A stretch of DNA of 64,000 nucleotides, taken from positions 434,001-498,000 of the forward strand of contig CAZCNL010000001.1 of assembly GCA_964500435.1 (NCBI GenBank), in the 5' to 3' direction. How positions within the stretch are numbered: the stretch's first letter is position 1; every line of letters starts with the position of its first letter. The notes beneath the pieces are model-generated. The model saw only the letters and a program-made list of their open reading frames with translations. It was not told the DNA's origin and made no database searches. Of this stretch, positions 31,682 to 39,643 are shown one piece after another. This DNA is from GWF2-33-9 sp964500435. GTDB lineage: Bacteria; Bacteroidota; Ignavibacteria; Kapaibacteriales; UBA2268. A program made the position numbers and the translations under genes.

Positions 31682-32812
31682 TTATTTTTTATTTTTTGAG
31701 TTATATTTTTTAATAACTTTTTCGCATAATTCAAGCATTCTATCAGCCGAATAATCCCAAGAAAATTTCTTAGCCCACTCGACAGCACCTTTTCGAAGGT
31801 GCTGTTTCATATTATTATCAACAATAGCTAATTCTAATTTTTCTAATAAGTCATCTATATTTCCATACTCATATAAAAATCCGGACTCCCCGAGTTTAAC
31901 TGAGTCTTTCAAACCAGGAACGTTTGCTGAAATTACTGGAGTACCACAAGCGTTTGCTTCAATATTAGTTATTCCCCAACCTTCTTTTTGCGATGTATTT
32001 ACAACAACATCAACTTCTGCCAAAATTTTTACTTTATCTTCTTCTGTTACAAAGCCATAAAATATTGTCTTTTGTGCAATTCCCAATTTAACGGAAAGTT
32101 CTTTTAAATATTCTTGATAATCACCTTTTCCAAGAATCTCCAGTTGTGAATTTTGATATTTTTTTTGAAATTTTGCAAAAGCAAAAAAGAGCTGTTCGAC
32201 ACTTTTGTACTTTTTTAATCTTCCAAAGTAAGCAATTCGATATAAATCTGGTTTTGTTTGGTTATGTTCGAAGGGGAACATTTCTTGATCAATGGCATTA
32301 TAGATAATTTCAAAGTTATCTTTATCAAAACCACGTGTAAGAAATTCATTCAAAGTACTGTTGGATACAACAGCAAAAGTTGTTTTTTTATAAATTAAAT
32401 TCACTAAATATTCAGAAACATAAACGTAAAGAGCAAAAATGAAATTTGTTTCTTTGAAAATGCTTTTGCCAAAAAAGTGATGGCTAATTGCCAAAAGAGG
32501 CTTTTTTACAAAAAGTGGTGTATAAAAAGGAATCTTATTTATATCATCAATGACAATGTCAAAATTTTCTTTTTTGAGTGCATTTTTATACAAAGAAGGA
32601 ATGTAAAAATTAAATAATGAACGACTGCCGTGCCGGCGAACTTCAATACTGTCAATGTTTTCATTTTTTTGACAACCTTCAAATTCGCTGCAATACAATA
32701 CAACTCGATGTCCCCTATTTGCTATTCTTTTGAATATTTCGTGAAGATGAACCTCAGCTCCACCTCCAAAAGGATTCTTGATATCTTGCCAATTAAAAAT
32801 TAATATGTTCAT
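31682..32812 (-). CDS. Glycosyltransferase, GT4 family
   Basis: A 376-residue GT-B fold enzyme. N-terminal acceptor domain starts MNILIFNWQDIKNPFGGGAE with the usual glycine-rich loop followed by HLHEIF; the C-terminal donor domain has YFGRLKKYKSVEQL, the E-x7-E segment KEGWGITNIEANACGTPVI and GFLYEYGN. It transfers a sugar from a nucleotide sugar, likely in cell-surface polysaccharide synthesis. The start at 32812 is preferred to an upstream ATG at 32851, which would add a stretch not conserved in the family. No other surface-polysaccharide genes are adjacent. Confidence 0.88.
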   Translation of the reverse strand: MNILIFNWQDIKNPFGGGAEVHLHEIFKRIANRGHRVVLYCSEFEGCQKNENIDSIEVRRHGSRSLFNFYIPSLYKNALKKENFDIVIDDINKIPFYTPLFVKKPLLAISHHFFGKSIFKETNFIFALYVYVSEYLVNLIYKKTTFAVVSNSTLNEFLTRGFDKDNFEIIYNAIDQEMFPFEHNQTKPDLYRIAYFGRLKKYKSVEQLFFAFAKFQKKYQNSQLEILGKGDYQEYLKELSVKLGIAQKTIFYGFVTEEDKVKILAEVDVVVNTSQKEGWGITNIEANACGTPVISANVPGLKDSVKLGESGFLYEYGNIDDLLEKLELAIVDNNMKQHLRKGAVEWAKKFSWDYSADRMLELCEKVIKKYNSKNKK

Positions 32813-32931
32813 AAAAAAACAAGCTAATAAGAAAAAATAATTTGATGGCATAATATTTTTACGAAATTAATTCAAATTCATCAAATAACTTATGATTTAA
32901 AGAAAATAATTGAAAATAAGGAAGTTAAGTT

Positions 32932-33915
32932 ATGAAAAATATAATTAATATTTCTATTCGAAATAGAATAATAGCCAGTTGGTTAATATTGTTCATTTTT
33001 AGTTCATTTTTATTCATTTCTTGCACAACCCCAAGAAGTGTAGGCTATAATATGAAACAAGGAAAACCAAAGGTTAAATTAACCCAATCCCCTACACAGG
33101 AAAACCCTAAAAGCGATGAAAAAATCCCAAATAAACAAATTACAAAGGAAAACGAAATATTACCAATCAATAATGATAAACAAGAGAATAAAGATTATGA
33201 CTATACATTCAATGAACAGCGACTTCCAACTTTAAGGGAACAAATGAAAATGATTGATGAAAGGCAAAATAAAATTGAAGAAGATTTAAGTAATGTAAAA
33301 TCAACTGTAAATGAGATAAAAAATACAATCGAGGAAATAAAATATATAATTGGCAACAATAAAGACTTAAAACCAGTTAATGCTATTGCTGGTGAAGATT
33401 TAAAAAACAAAACAAAAAATTCAAAAAAAGATGAAATCGACAAAGATGTTTTAGAAGGAACTTATTTTTTTTCTGATGAAGAAATAAATAATAAAACTGT
33501 ATCAGAGCCAAATAAAACAAAAGAAGTTAAGCAATATATCAATCGAAAGCCTAAAAAAAATCAAGTTGAACAGAATTTAAATCATAACAAGCCCGTTGAT
33601 GTTTTAAATAAAAAACAAAATATTAATAAACAACCACAAAATATTGACGAATTAATTTCTGATAATGAATTAGATTTATCTGCCGGAGAAAAACTATTAA
33701 TCAATAAAGAGTTCGATAAAGCAGAAGAATTTTACAAAAAAATTCTTACCAAAACAGATGCAAACAATGAAGATGTCGTTAAAATTAAACTTGCGGAATC
33801 ATTATTAAATCAAGGAAAAGTAGAAGAAGCAAAACAAGTCTATAAAGATATATTAAAACAAAACAAAAAAAATGAGACTTTGCCAATCGCAAAAAAAATG
33901 TTGCAACAATTATAA
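32932..33915 (+). CDS. Lipoprotein with coiled coil and TPR-like C-terminus
   Basis: A 327-residue lipoprotein (lipobox FLFISC near residue 31). A lysine/asparagine-rich disordered stretch (35-85) precedes a coiled coil of about 50 residues (MKMIDERQNKIEEDLSNVKS onward), another disordered region, and a C-terminal TPR-like pair from about 255 (AGEKLLINKEFDKAEEFYKK; AESLLNQGKVEEAKQVYKD). The design recalls YbgF/CpoB-type envelope proteins with trimeric coiled coil plus TPR, though I see no pal/tol genes nearby. Ends 8 bases before the ssb promoter. Confidence 0.65.
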   Translation: MKNIINISIRNRIIASWLILFIFSSFLFISCTTPRSVGYNMKQGKPKVKLTQSPTQENPKSDEKIPNKQITKENEILPINNDKQENKDYDYTFNEQRLPTLREQMKMIDERQNKIEEDLSNVKSTVNEIKNTIEEIKYIIGNNKDLKPVNAIAGEDLKNKTKNSKKDEIDKDVLEGTYFFSDEEINNKTVSEPNKTKEVKQYINRKPKKNQVEQNLNHNKPVDVLNKKQNINKQPQNIDELISDNELDLSAGEKLLINKEFDKAEEFYKKILTKTDANNEDVVKIKLAESLLNQGKVEEAKQVYKDILKQNKKNETLPIAKKMLQQL

Positions 33916-33923
33916 AAAAGTAT

Positions 33924-33954
33924 TTTGTAATTTAAATTTTTTTTTATATTTTTG
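33924..33954 (+). promoter_or_regulatory. ssb promoter
   Basis: TTTG (33924-33927), 19-base spacer, TATTTTTG (33947-33954): close to the Bacteroidota consensus. It lies 68 bases before the ssb start. Confidence 0.7.
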
Positions 33955-34022
33955 CAATTGAAATTTTACTTAATAAAACTGAATGCAATAGATAGTTTTT
34001 AAACGAATAAAAGGAATAAACA

Positions 34023-34418
34023 ATGGCTAACAGAAGCATTAACAGAGCTACACTAATGGGTAATGTTGGAAATACTCCAGAATTACGCTCAACACCTCAA
34101 GGTGTTCCCGTTACAAGTATTAGATTGGCTACTCACAGCACAATTCGAGAAAAGAACAATGAAATCGTTGACATCACAGAATGGCACAATGTTGTTTTTT
34201 GGAGAGATTTAGCAAATAAAGCTGTCAATTTACTTCAAAAAAACACTCGTATATACGTTGAAGGACCACTCAAAACAAGAAAATATGAGAAAGACGGAGT
34301 AGTTCGTTTTATCACCGAAATTGTCGCAGAAACCTTAATTGTTCTTGACAATCGCAAAAATAAAGAAGATGACGATGATAATTACATCGATTCATCTGAA
34401 AATGAAATGGAAGATTAA
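34023..34418 (+). CDS. ssb: Single-stranded DNA-binding protein
   Basis: A 131-residue SSB: OB fold at 1-105 (NRATLMGNVGNTPELRSTPQ; ITEWHNVVFWRDLANKAVNL; IYVEGPLKTRKYEKDG) and an acidic C-terminal tail rich in D and E ending in EMED. The tail lacks the usual terminal DIPF-like motif, though short acidic ends occur in the family. It coats ssDNA in replication and repair. Start follows AAAGGAATAAAC. Transcript ends in the hairpin inside xseB. Confidence 0.93.
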   Translation: MANRSINRATLMGNVGNTPELRSTPQGVPVTSIRLATHSTIREKNNEIVDITEWHNVVFWRDLANKAVNLLQKNTRIYVEGPLKTRKYEKDGVVRFITEIVAETLIVLDNRKNKEDDDDNYIDSSENEMED

Positions 34419-34439
34419 CTTTTTTTAGTAAATTAATCC

Positions 34440-34631
34440 TTAATCGACATTAGCTTTTTCTTGGCTAATGTCGATTATTTTTTTCTCTGCACCTGTTAAA
34501 AATTGACGGCATTCATTAATTAACTGAACACCTTCTTCGTATATTTTCAATTGCATTTCAATTGTTTCTTCACCGCTATTTAATATTTTGACGATTTCGT
34601 CAATCCTTTTTATTTTCTCTTCGAATGTCAT
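34440..34631 (-). CDS. xseB: Exodeoxyribonuclease VII small subunit
   Basis: A 63-residue protein with the family core MTFEEKIKRIDEIVKILNSG and LKIYEEGVQLINECRQ, the two-helix XseB fold. With XseA it forms exonuclease VII, which degrades ssDNA in both directions. It starts 16 bases after xseA, so they are one operon. Its last 12 codons overlap the terminator hairpin of ssb. Confidence 0.92.
   Translation of the reverse strand: MTFEEKIKRIDEIVKILNSGEETIEMQLKIYEEGVQLINECRQFLTGAEKKIIDISQEKANVD
34442..34484 (+). terminator. ssb terminator inside xseB
   Basis: A perfect 13-bp stem (34442-34454 with 34464-34476), nine-base loop and a T-rich run to 34484. In the plus direction it terminates ssb; on the other strand the same bases encode the XseB C-terminus (about DISQEKANVD). 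Confidence 0.85.
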
Positions 34632-34647
34632 TGTTCTTATTATTATA

Positions 34648-35844
34648 TTAAAAAATAGATTGTGTATTACTTAAAACTTTAACTTTTGTTTTATCATATT
34701 TCCTTATAATTTCGAGCTCTTGGTTCAATATTGGAGCTTCTGTAATCTTTAAATACTTATTTTTATGTTTAATTAGAGCATATCCTTTATCAAGAGGTTT
34801 GTTCGGATGCAAACTTTCCAAAGAAAATGATAATGAATTCAACTTATTTTTTTCAACTTTAATATTATTTTGCAAAATATACTCGATTTGAGATTGAGAA
34901 TCATCGATTCTTTGATTATAAAAATGTATCCGTTCGTTTAATCTTCTATAAAAATTGTTTGAATAAATATTCTCTAAATTGTTGCGAATTATTGAAATGT
35001 TCGATTTGATAAGACTTTGCATTTGTTCGAAATAACTGTTTAGAACCACTGATAATTCATCTAAAGTATGAGGTGTAACTAATTCTGCCGCTGCTGTTGG
35101 TGTAGCTGCTCGTAAATCGGCAACAAAGTCAGCAATGGTAAAATCTGTTTCATGACCAACAGCAGAAACAATCGGAACATTGCAATTATATATTGCATCC
35201 GCAACCATTTCTGTGTTAAATGACCATAAATCTTCGATTGAACCCCCACCTCTCCCGATAATAATCGCATCGGGTTTGTATTTTTCTAATTCTTTGATCG
35301 CTCGTACAACATCTTCAGCTGAACCATCACCTTGAACTAAAGTTGGTCTAAAATAAATTTGAACTATTGGAAATCTTCTCTTTATCGTAGAGATAATATC
35401 TTGTATTGCCGCTCCTGTTGGTGAGGTTGCAACTCCGACGGACAAAGGTATTTCGGGCAACCGTCGTTTTCTTGAATTATCAAAATAACCCTTTTCTTCT
35501 AATTTTGCTTTTAATTTTTCAAAAGCAATATATAAATCTCCCCGACCTTCTGGAACAATTTCAACAATTTCTATTTGATACTTTCCTTGTGGTGGGTAAA
35601 CTGTCAAAGAGCCTCGAGCAATAACTTTCATACCATCTTCTAAATTGAAACGAACGGGTCGTGAACGCCAAATGACACAGGATATTTGAGCATTCTCGTC
35701 CTTTAAACTAAAATAGTGATGTCCCGAAGAATGGTACTTATAGTTAGAAATTTCTCCTGTTATATAAACAGAAATAAACGAATTTTCTAAAAGTTCTTTG
35801 ATTTTTGAACTAATTTCAGATATTTTTAAAGGTTTTTCGTTCAT
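34648..35844 (-). CDS. xseA: Exodeoxyribonuclease VII large subunit
   Basis: A 398-residue XseA: N-terminal OB fold (ISEISSKIKELLENSFISVY, GEISNYKYHSSGHHYFSLKD), catalytic region with GVATSPTGAAIQDI, DAIIIGRGGGSIEDLWSFN and SAVGHETDFTIADFVADLRA, then a coiled coil and the closing RGYALI-like GYALIKHK. I take the ATG at 35844, directly after the preceding stop at 35846; a GTG at 35871 in frame adds nine residues and would overlap the lipoprotein gene. Operon with the lipoprotein upstream and xseB downstream. Confidence 0.93.
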   Translation of the reverse strand: MNEKPLKISEISSKIKELLENSFISVYITGEISNYKYHSSGHHYFSLKDENAQISCVIWRSRPVRFNLEDGMKVIARGSLTVYPPQGKYQIEIVEIVPEGRGDLYIAFEKLKAKLEEKGYFDNSRKRRLPEIPLSVGVATSPTGAAIQDIISTIKRRFPIVQIYFRPTLVQGDGSAEDVVRAIKELEKYKPDAIIIGRGGGSIEDLWSFNTEMVADAIYNCNVPIVSAVGHETDFTIADFVADLRAATPTAAAELVTPHTLDELSVVLNSYFEQMQSLIKSNISIIRNNLENIYSNNFYRRLNERIHFYNQRIDDSQSQIEYILQNNIKVEKNKLNSLSFSLESLHPNKPLDKGYALIKHKNKYLKITEAPILNQELEIIRKYDKTKVKVLSNTQSIF

Positions 35845-35845
35845 A

Positions 35846-36274
35846 TTAAGGTCTATTTGGGTAATATCCACCTTTGCAAAAATACTTCATCCTTTCAATT
35901 GCTTTTTTAAAATATGGTTCGTATTCTTTTCTTATATTTGATTCATCGTAATATTCAATTTTATTTTTATCCCTTGGTAATTTTATTGAAGAAAGTACGA
36001 GTATATATTCTTTTTGAGTGTTTTCATATCGAATAGAAATATTCAACAAAGCAGTATAATCATTAATTGATATTTCACGCTCTGCTATTATAAATCCACG
36101 ATTCATATCCGCTTTATTGATATTAAATCCTTCATCAATTAAAATTGGTTGAATAGATTCAATAAATTGTGATTGCTCCAAAACGCAACTATAATGGAGT
36201 TCTTTTGGTTGCTCGTAATAAGTTTTACAAGATAATAAAAACATTAAGCATAATAAAAATAGATATTTTTGCAT
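35846..36274 (-). CDS. Small lipoprotein upstream of xseA
   Basis: A 142-residue lipoprotein (lipobox MFLLSC near residue 16). The rest is a mixed alpha/beta domain with an LSSIKLP segment and a K/E/Y-rich end; no family recognised. The ATG at 36274 has AAAGGTG just upstream and is preferred to a GTG six bases earlier. Its stop is adjacent to the xseA start, so they are cotranscribed, though the link to exonuclease VII is probably accidental. Confidence 0.65.
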   Translation of the reverse strand: MQKYLFLLCLMFLLSCKTYYEQPKELHYSCVLEQSQFIESIQPILIDEGFNINKADMNRGFIIAEREISINDYTALLNISIRYENTQKEYILVLSSIKLPRDKNKIEYYDESNIRKEYEPYFKKAIERMKYFCKGGYYPNRP

Positions 36275-36330
36275 TTTCACCTTTTAAATTTATTTAAGTT
36301 AATTAAAGAGCTTATAAGTAATTAAGTCTA

Positions 36331-36795
36331 TTAATAATTAATTTTATCTTCCTTTTTCGTCCACTTTTCAAAAGCATTTGCTGCATTGACATTTTCAACT
36401 TTTATCATTTTAAGCTTTCTTTCTTCTTTTGGCAAACTCATTTCATTATAAATAAATTCATCACTAAATCCAATTGCGGCAGCATCTTTTTTTGTATTAA
36501 TGTAATATACAACTGGAATTTTAGCCCAATAAATTGCCGATAAACACATCGGACAAGGCTCACAAGAAGAATAAATTTCACAATCAGATAAATCGAAAGT
36601 TTTAAGTTTATTGCATGCTTCACGAATTGCATTAATTTCTGCATGCGCTGTTGGATCATTTGTAATGGTAACTGTGTTATGCGCTTCAGCAATAATTTGA
36701 CCATTTTTTACAATTACAGCACCAAAAGGTCCGCCACCTTTTTCAATTGAAAGTTCTGATAGCTTTATGGATTTTTCAATCGCTTCGTTATTCAT
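36331..36795 (-). CDS. guaD: Guanine deaminase-like cytidine-deaminase-fold enzyme
   Basis: A 154-residue zinc hydrolase: H51-x-E53 in AHAEINAIREAC and C81-x-x-C84 in EPCPMCLSAIYWA bind zinc, E53 is the proton shuttle. The additional segment AAAIGFSDEFIYNEM matches short bacterial guanine deaminases (B. subtilis GuaD type) rather than tRNA adenosine deaminase. It would convert guanine to xanthine for nitrogen scavenging. Family certain, substrate likely. Confidence 0.85.
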   Translation of the reverse strand: MNNEAIEKSIKLSELSIEKGGGPFGAVIVKNGQIIAEAHNTVTITNDPTAHAEINAIREACNKLKTFDLSDCEIYSSCEPCPMCLSAIYWAKIPVVYYINTKKDAAAIGFSDEFIYNEMSLPKEERKLKMIKVENVNAANAFEKWTKKEDKINY

Positions 36796-36875
36796 ATCAT
36801 CAATTTCTTTGTTTTTTATTATGCAAAAATATTAAAAAGTTTCGATTTTTTTGTAATAATTAGAAAAGTTGGTTT

Positions 36876-36910
36876 TTTGAACAATTAAATCTAAAAATTA
36901 AATAATTTTG
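36876..36910 (+). promoter_or_regulatory. Promoter of the S9 peptidase gene
   Basis: TTTG (36876-36879), a 23-base spacer at the long end of the accepted range, and TAATTTTG (36903-36910). It lies 27 bases before the ATG. Confidence 0.5.
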
Positions 36911-36937
36911 TAAAATTAATAATTTCAAAGGAAAGTT

Positions 36938-39058
36938 ATGTTAAAAAAATCATTATTATTTCTTTTTGCTTTATCTCTCACTTTAGTTAGTTGTAAAGAA
37001 GCAAACGAAAAACTTGCAGGACTAAATAATAAGAAGCAAGAATTACACAATTTGACTGGTGAAGATGTATATACAATGAAACGAATTTCCGAATTACAAG
37101 TTTCCCCTGATGGAAAATGGGTTGTATATGTTCTTGCAACTCCTTCAATCGAAGACAATAAAATTTCCAGAGATCTCTGGGCTACCTCAATCGACGGCAA
37201 ATTCACTTATCAATTGACAGATACAAAAGAACAAGAGATGAATCCAGTTTGGTCACCAGATTCTAAAAAAATTGCTTTTATCTCCAATAAAAACGGATCT
37301 TTCCAAGCATATGTAATGGATTTTCCAAAAGGAAATATTAAGCAATTAACAAATATGGAAAATGATGTCTCGAATATTTTGTGGTCCCCAAATGGAAAAT
37401 TTTTGTCTTTTACATCAGATGTAAAGCTCCTTCAATCAATTAATGAAAAATATAAACAATACCCAAAAGCAAATGTTCGAGTTTATACTACTCTTCCAAT
37501 TAGACATTGGGACGAATGGACAGATGAAAGTTTCACGCACACTTTTATTATACCAATAAAAGGTGGAACACCAATCGATTTGATGGAAGGTGAATTAGTG
37601 GATAGCCCATTGAAACCATTCGGTGGAGTTGAGGAATTAGGTTGGTCACCTGATGGAAGATATTTCGCCTATACTGCTAAAAAAGATAGCGACTATGTTT
37701 TAAATACAAATTCAGATATTTATTTAGTTGATTTAAATAATATTTGCCAATGTTTTTCAAAAGAAAAAGAGTATACAAATAAACAAAAATGCTACACAAC
37801 AGAAGACATTACAACTGGTATGCCTGGATATGATAGAGTACCTCAATTTTCACCTGATGGAAAATGGATTGCCTTCGCAAGTCAACGAAGAGCAGGTTTT
37901 GAATCAGATAAAATTCGTATTATGCTTTACAATCGCACTTCAAAAGAAATATCAGAACTTACAGAAAATTTGGACCAATGGGTAGAAGAATATACTTGGT
38001 CACCTGATAGCAAAACAATTTATGCCATTGCAACAGATTCTGGTGTTACAAGTTTGTTTAGTTTTGACATAGATACTAAATTCTGGAAAAGGCTTTCAAA
38101 AGGCTTGTGGAACTATGGTCATGGATTAGGAATTACAGGAGATGGGAAAACTCTTGTATTTTGCAAATCAAATTTAAATAATCCTGATGAAATTTATACA
38201 ATGGATTTAGCAACAGGTAAAGAAAATAAGATAACTGCTTTTAATGACGAAGCATTAAAATTTATCAGACCAGTAAAATTTGAATCTCGCTGGTTTACAG
38301 CAGTTGATGGAAAAAAATTCCAATCCTGGATTGTTTACCCACCAAACTTCGATAGCACCAAGAAATATCCGATGATATTGTTTTGTCAAGGTGGACCACA
38401 AAGTATGGTTAGCTTAACTTATCATTATCGATGGAATTTTGCATTATTTGCCTCTCAAGGTTATATTTTAGTAGCACCAAACAGAAGAGGAGTCCCAGGT
38501 TTTGGCCAAGATTGGAACGATGCAATTAGTCTAGATTGGGGCGGTAAAGCAATGGATGATTTGCTTGCAGCTACGGATCAATTTAGCGAGGAACCTTACG
38601 TTGACAAAACTGGACGTGCTGCTATCGGAGCAAGCGCCGGTGGTTATGCAGCATACTGGCTCGCTGGTCATCACCAAAAAAGATTCAGCGCCTTTGTTTC
38701 TCATTGTGGTGTTTTCGATATAGTTAGCAAATATGGTTCTACTGAAGAACTATTTTTCCCTAATTGGGAATTTGGTGGACCTTACTGGATCCCAAAAAAT
38801 CGTGAAAATATGGAAAAGAACTCTCCTCATAATTATGTTCAAAATTGGGATACACCGATTTTAATTTCTACAGGCGAAAGAGATTTCCGTGTTCCTTATA
38901 CCCAAAGTATTGAAGCTTTCACTGCCGCTCAAGTCCAAAAAATTCCTTCTGAACTTATTATTTTCCCAAATGAAACTCACTTTATTAGTCACCCACAAGA
39001 ATTTTTATTATGGTTCAGCGAAGTAAATAACTTTTTGGGAAAATATTGCAAAAAATAA
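36938..39058 (+). CDS. Secreted S9-family prolyl oligopeptidase-type peptidase
   Basis: A 706-residue exported serine peptidase of the DPP4/acylaminoacyl-peptidase type. Lipobox LTLVSC at residue 20. Residues about 45-430 are a WD40-like beta-propeller with repeated WSPDGK/WSPDSK motifs; the alpha/beta-hydrolase domain follows, with the triad S566 (GASAGGY), D649 (GERDFRVPY) and H681 (NETHFISHP). It releases dipeptides or acyl-amino acids from oligopeptides in the periplasm or at the surface, matching a protein-degrading lifestyle suggested also by CstA and the M24 peptidase. AAAGGAAAG precedes the ATG. Confidence 0.93.
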   Translation: MLKKSLLFLFALSLTLVSCKEANEKLAGLNNKKQELHNLTGEDVYTMKRISELQVSPDGKWVVYVLATPSIEDNKISRDLWATSIDGKFTYQLTDTKEQEMNPVWSPDSKKIAFISNKNGSFQAYVMDFPKGNIKQLTNMENDVSNILWSPNGKFLSFTSDVKLLQSINEKYKQYPKANVRVYTTLPIRHWDEWTDESFTHTFIIPIKGGTPIDLMEGELVDSPLKPFGGVEELGWSPDGRYFAYTAKKDSDYVLNTNSDIYLVDLNNICQCFSKEKEYTNKQKCYTTEDITTGMPGYDRVPQFSPDGKWIAFASQRRAGFESDKIRIMLYNRTSKEISELTENLDQWVEEYTWSPDSKTIYAIATDSGVTSLFSFDIDTKFWKRLSKGLWNYGHGLGITGDGKTLVFCKSNLNNPDEIYTMDLATGKENKITAFNDEALKFIRPVKFESRWFTAVDGKKFQSWIVYPPNFDSTKKYPMILFCQGGPQSMVSLTYHYRWNFALFASQGYILVAPNRRGVPGFGQDWNDAISLDWGGKAMDDLLAATDQFSEEPYVDKTGRAAIGASAGGYAAYWLAGHHQKRFSAFVSHCGVFDIVSKYGSTEELFFPNWEFGGPYWIPKNRENMEKNSPHNYVQNWDTPILISTGERDFRVPYTQSIEAFTAAQVQKIPSELIIFPNETHFISHPQEFLLWFSEVNNFLGKYCKK

Positions 39059-39147
39059 AATATTAAGTTTCACAGATAAATAATTAAATTTTATGGATTT
39101 TTGGGAATGGAATATAATAATTCCATTCCTTTTTTTTATTTTTGAAT

Positions 39148-39642
39148 ATGAAAAAACAAAATAAGATGCAAAATAATTTGATTTTTATACTTTTCTTTCT
39201 ATTTTTTACAATTTCTTGTGATTCAGGTTTAAAACCTCAGCCTGAAAATACAAGTTACGTCCGTGGTACCATTAAATACATTAACTCAACTGATAACTGG
39301 CCTCCAGTTGATTCTTTGAAAGACTTGAGAGTAGTTGCATTTAAACACTTTCCTCCTGATAATATAATTCAAGAAGTTCTATCAGGTCAAGCATATTATA
39401 CAAATTCTTCACTCCCTTTTTACGTTGATTCATCTTCTTTTGTCCTTGAAATAAAAGATGCGCCAGTTGAATTGAAATATATCGCAGTTGCTCAACAATT
39501 TGGTGGTATTATTGATTGGTTAGTTGTGGGGGTTTATTCTGATAATAACGACTCAGCTAAAACTTTATATGTCGAAAAAGGCAAAAACTATCAAATTCAA
39601 ATTAATGTTGATTTCAAAAATTTACCAAAACAACCTTTTTAA
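39148..39642 (+). CDS. Lipoprotein upstream of TonB receptor
   Basis: A 164-residue lipoprotein (lipobox FFTISC near residue 24); the body is beta-rich (YVRGTIKYINSTDNWPPVDS, then KDLRVVAFKHFPPDN) and resembles Ig-like carbohydrate/peptide-binding lipoproteins of Bacteroidota. The ATG at 39148 is used; a TTG two codons earlier is also possible. The stop is 1 base before the TonB receptor start, a SusD-like pairing in position only, since the sequence is not SusD. Probably a surface partner of the receptor. Confidence 0.7.
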   Translation: MKKQNKMQNNLIFILFFLFFTISCDSGLKPQPENTSYVRGTIKYINSTDNWPPVDSLKDLRVVAFKHFPPDNIIQEVLSGQAYYTNSSLPFYVDSSSFVLEIKDAPVELKYIAVAQQFGGIIDWLVVGVYSDNNDSAKTLYVEKGKNYQIQINVDFKNLPKQPF

Positions 39643-39643
39643 G

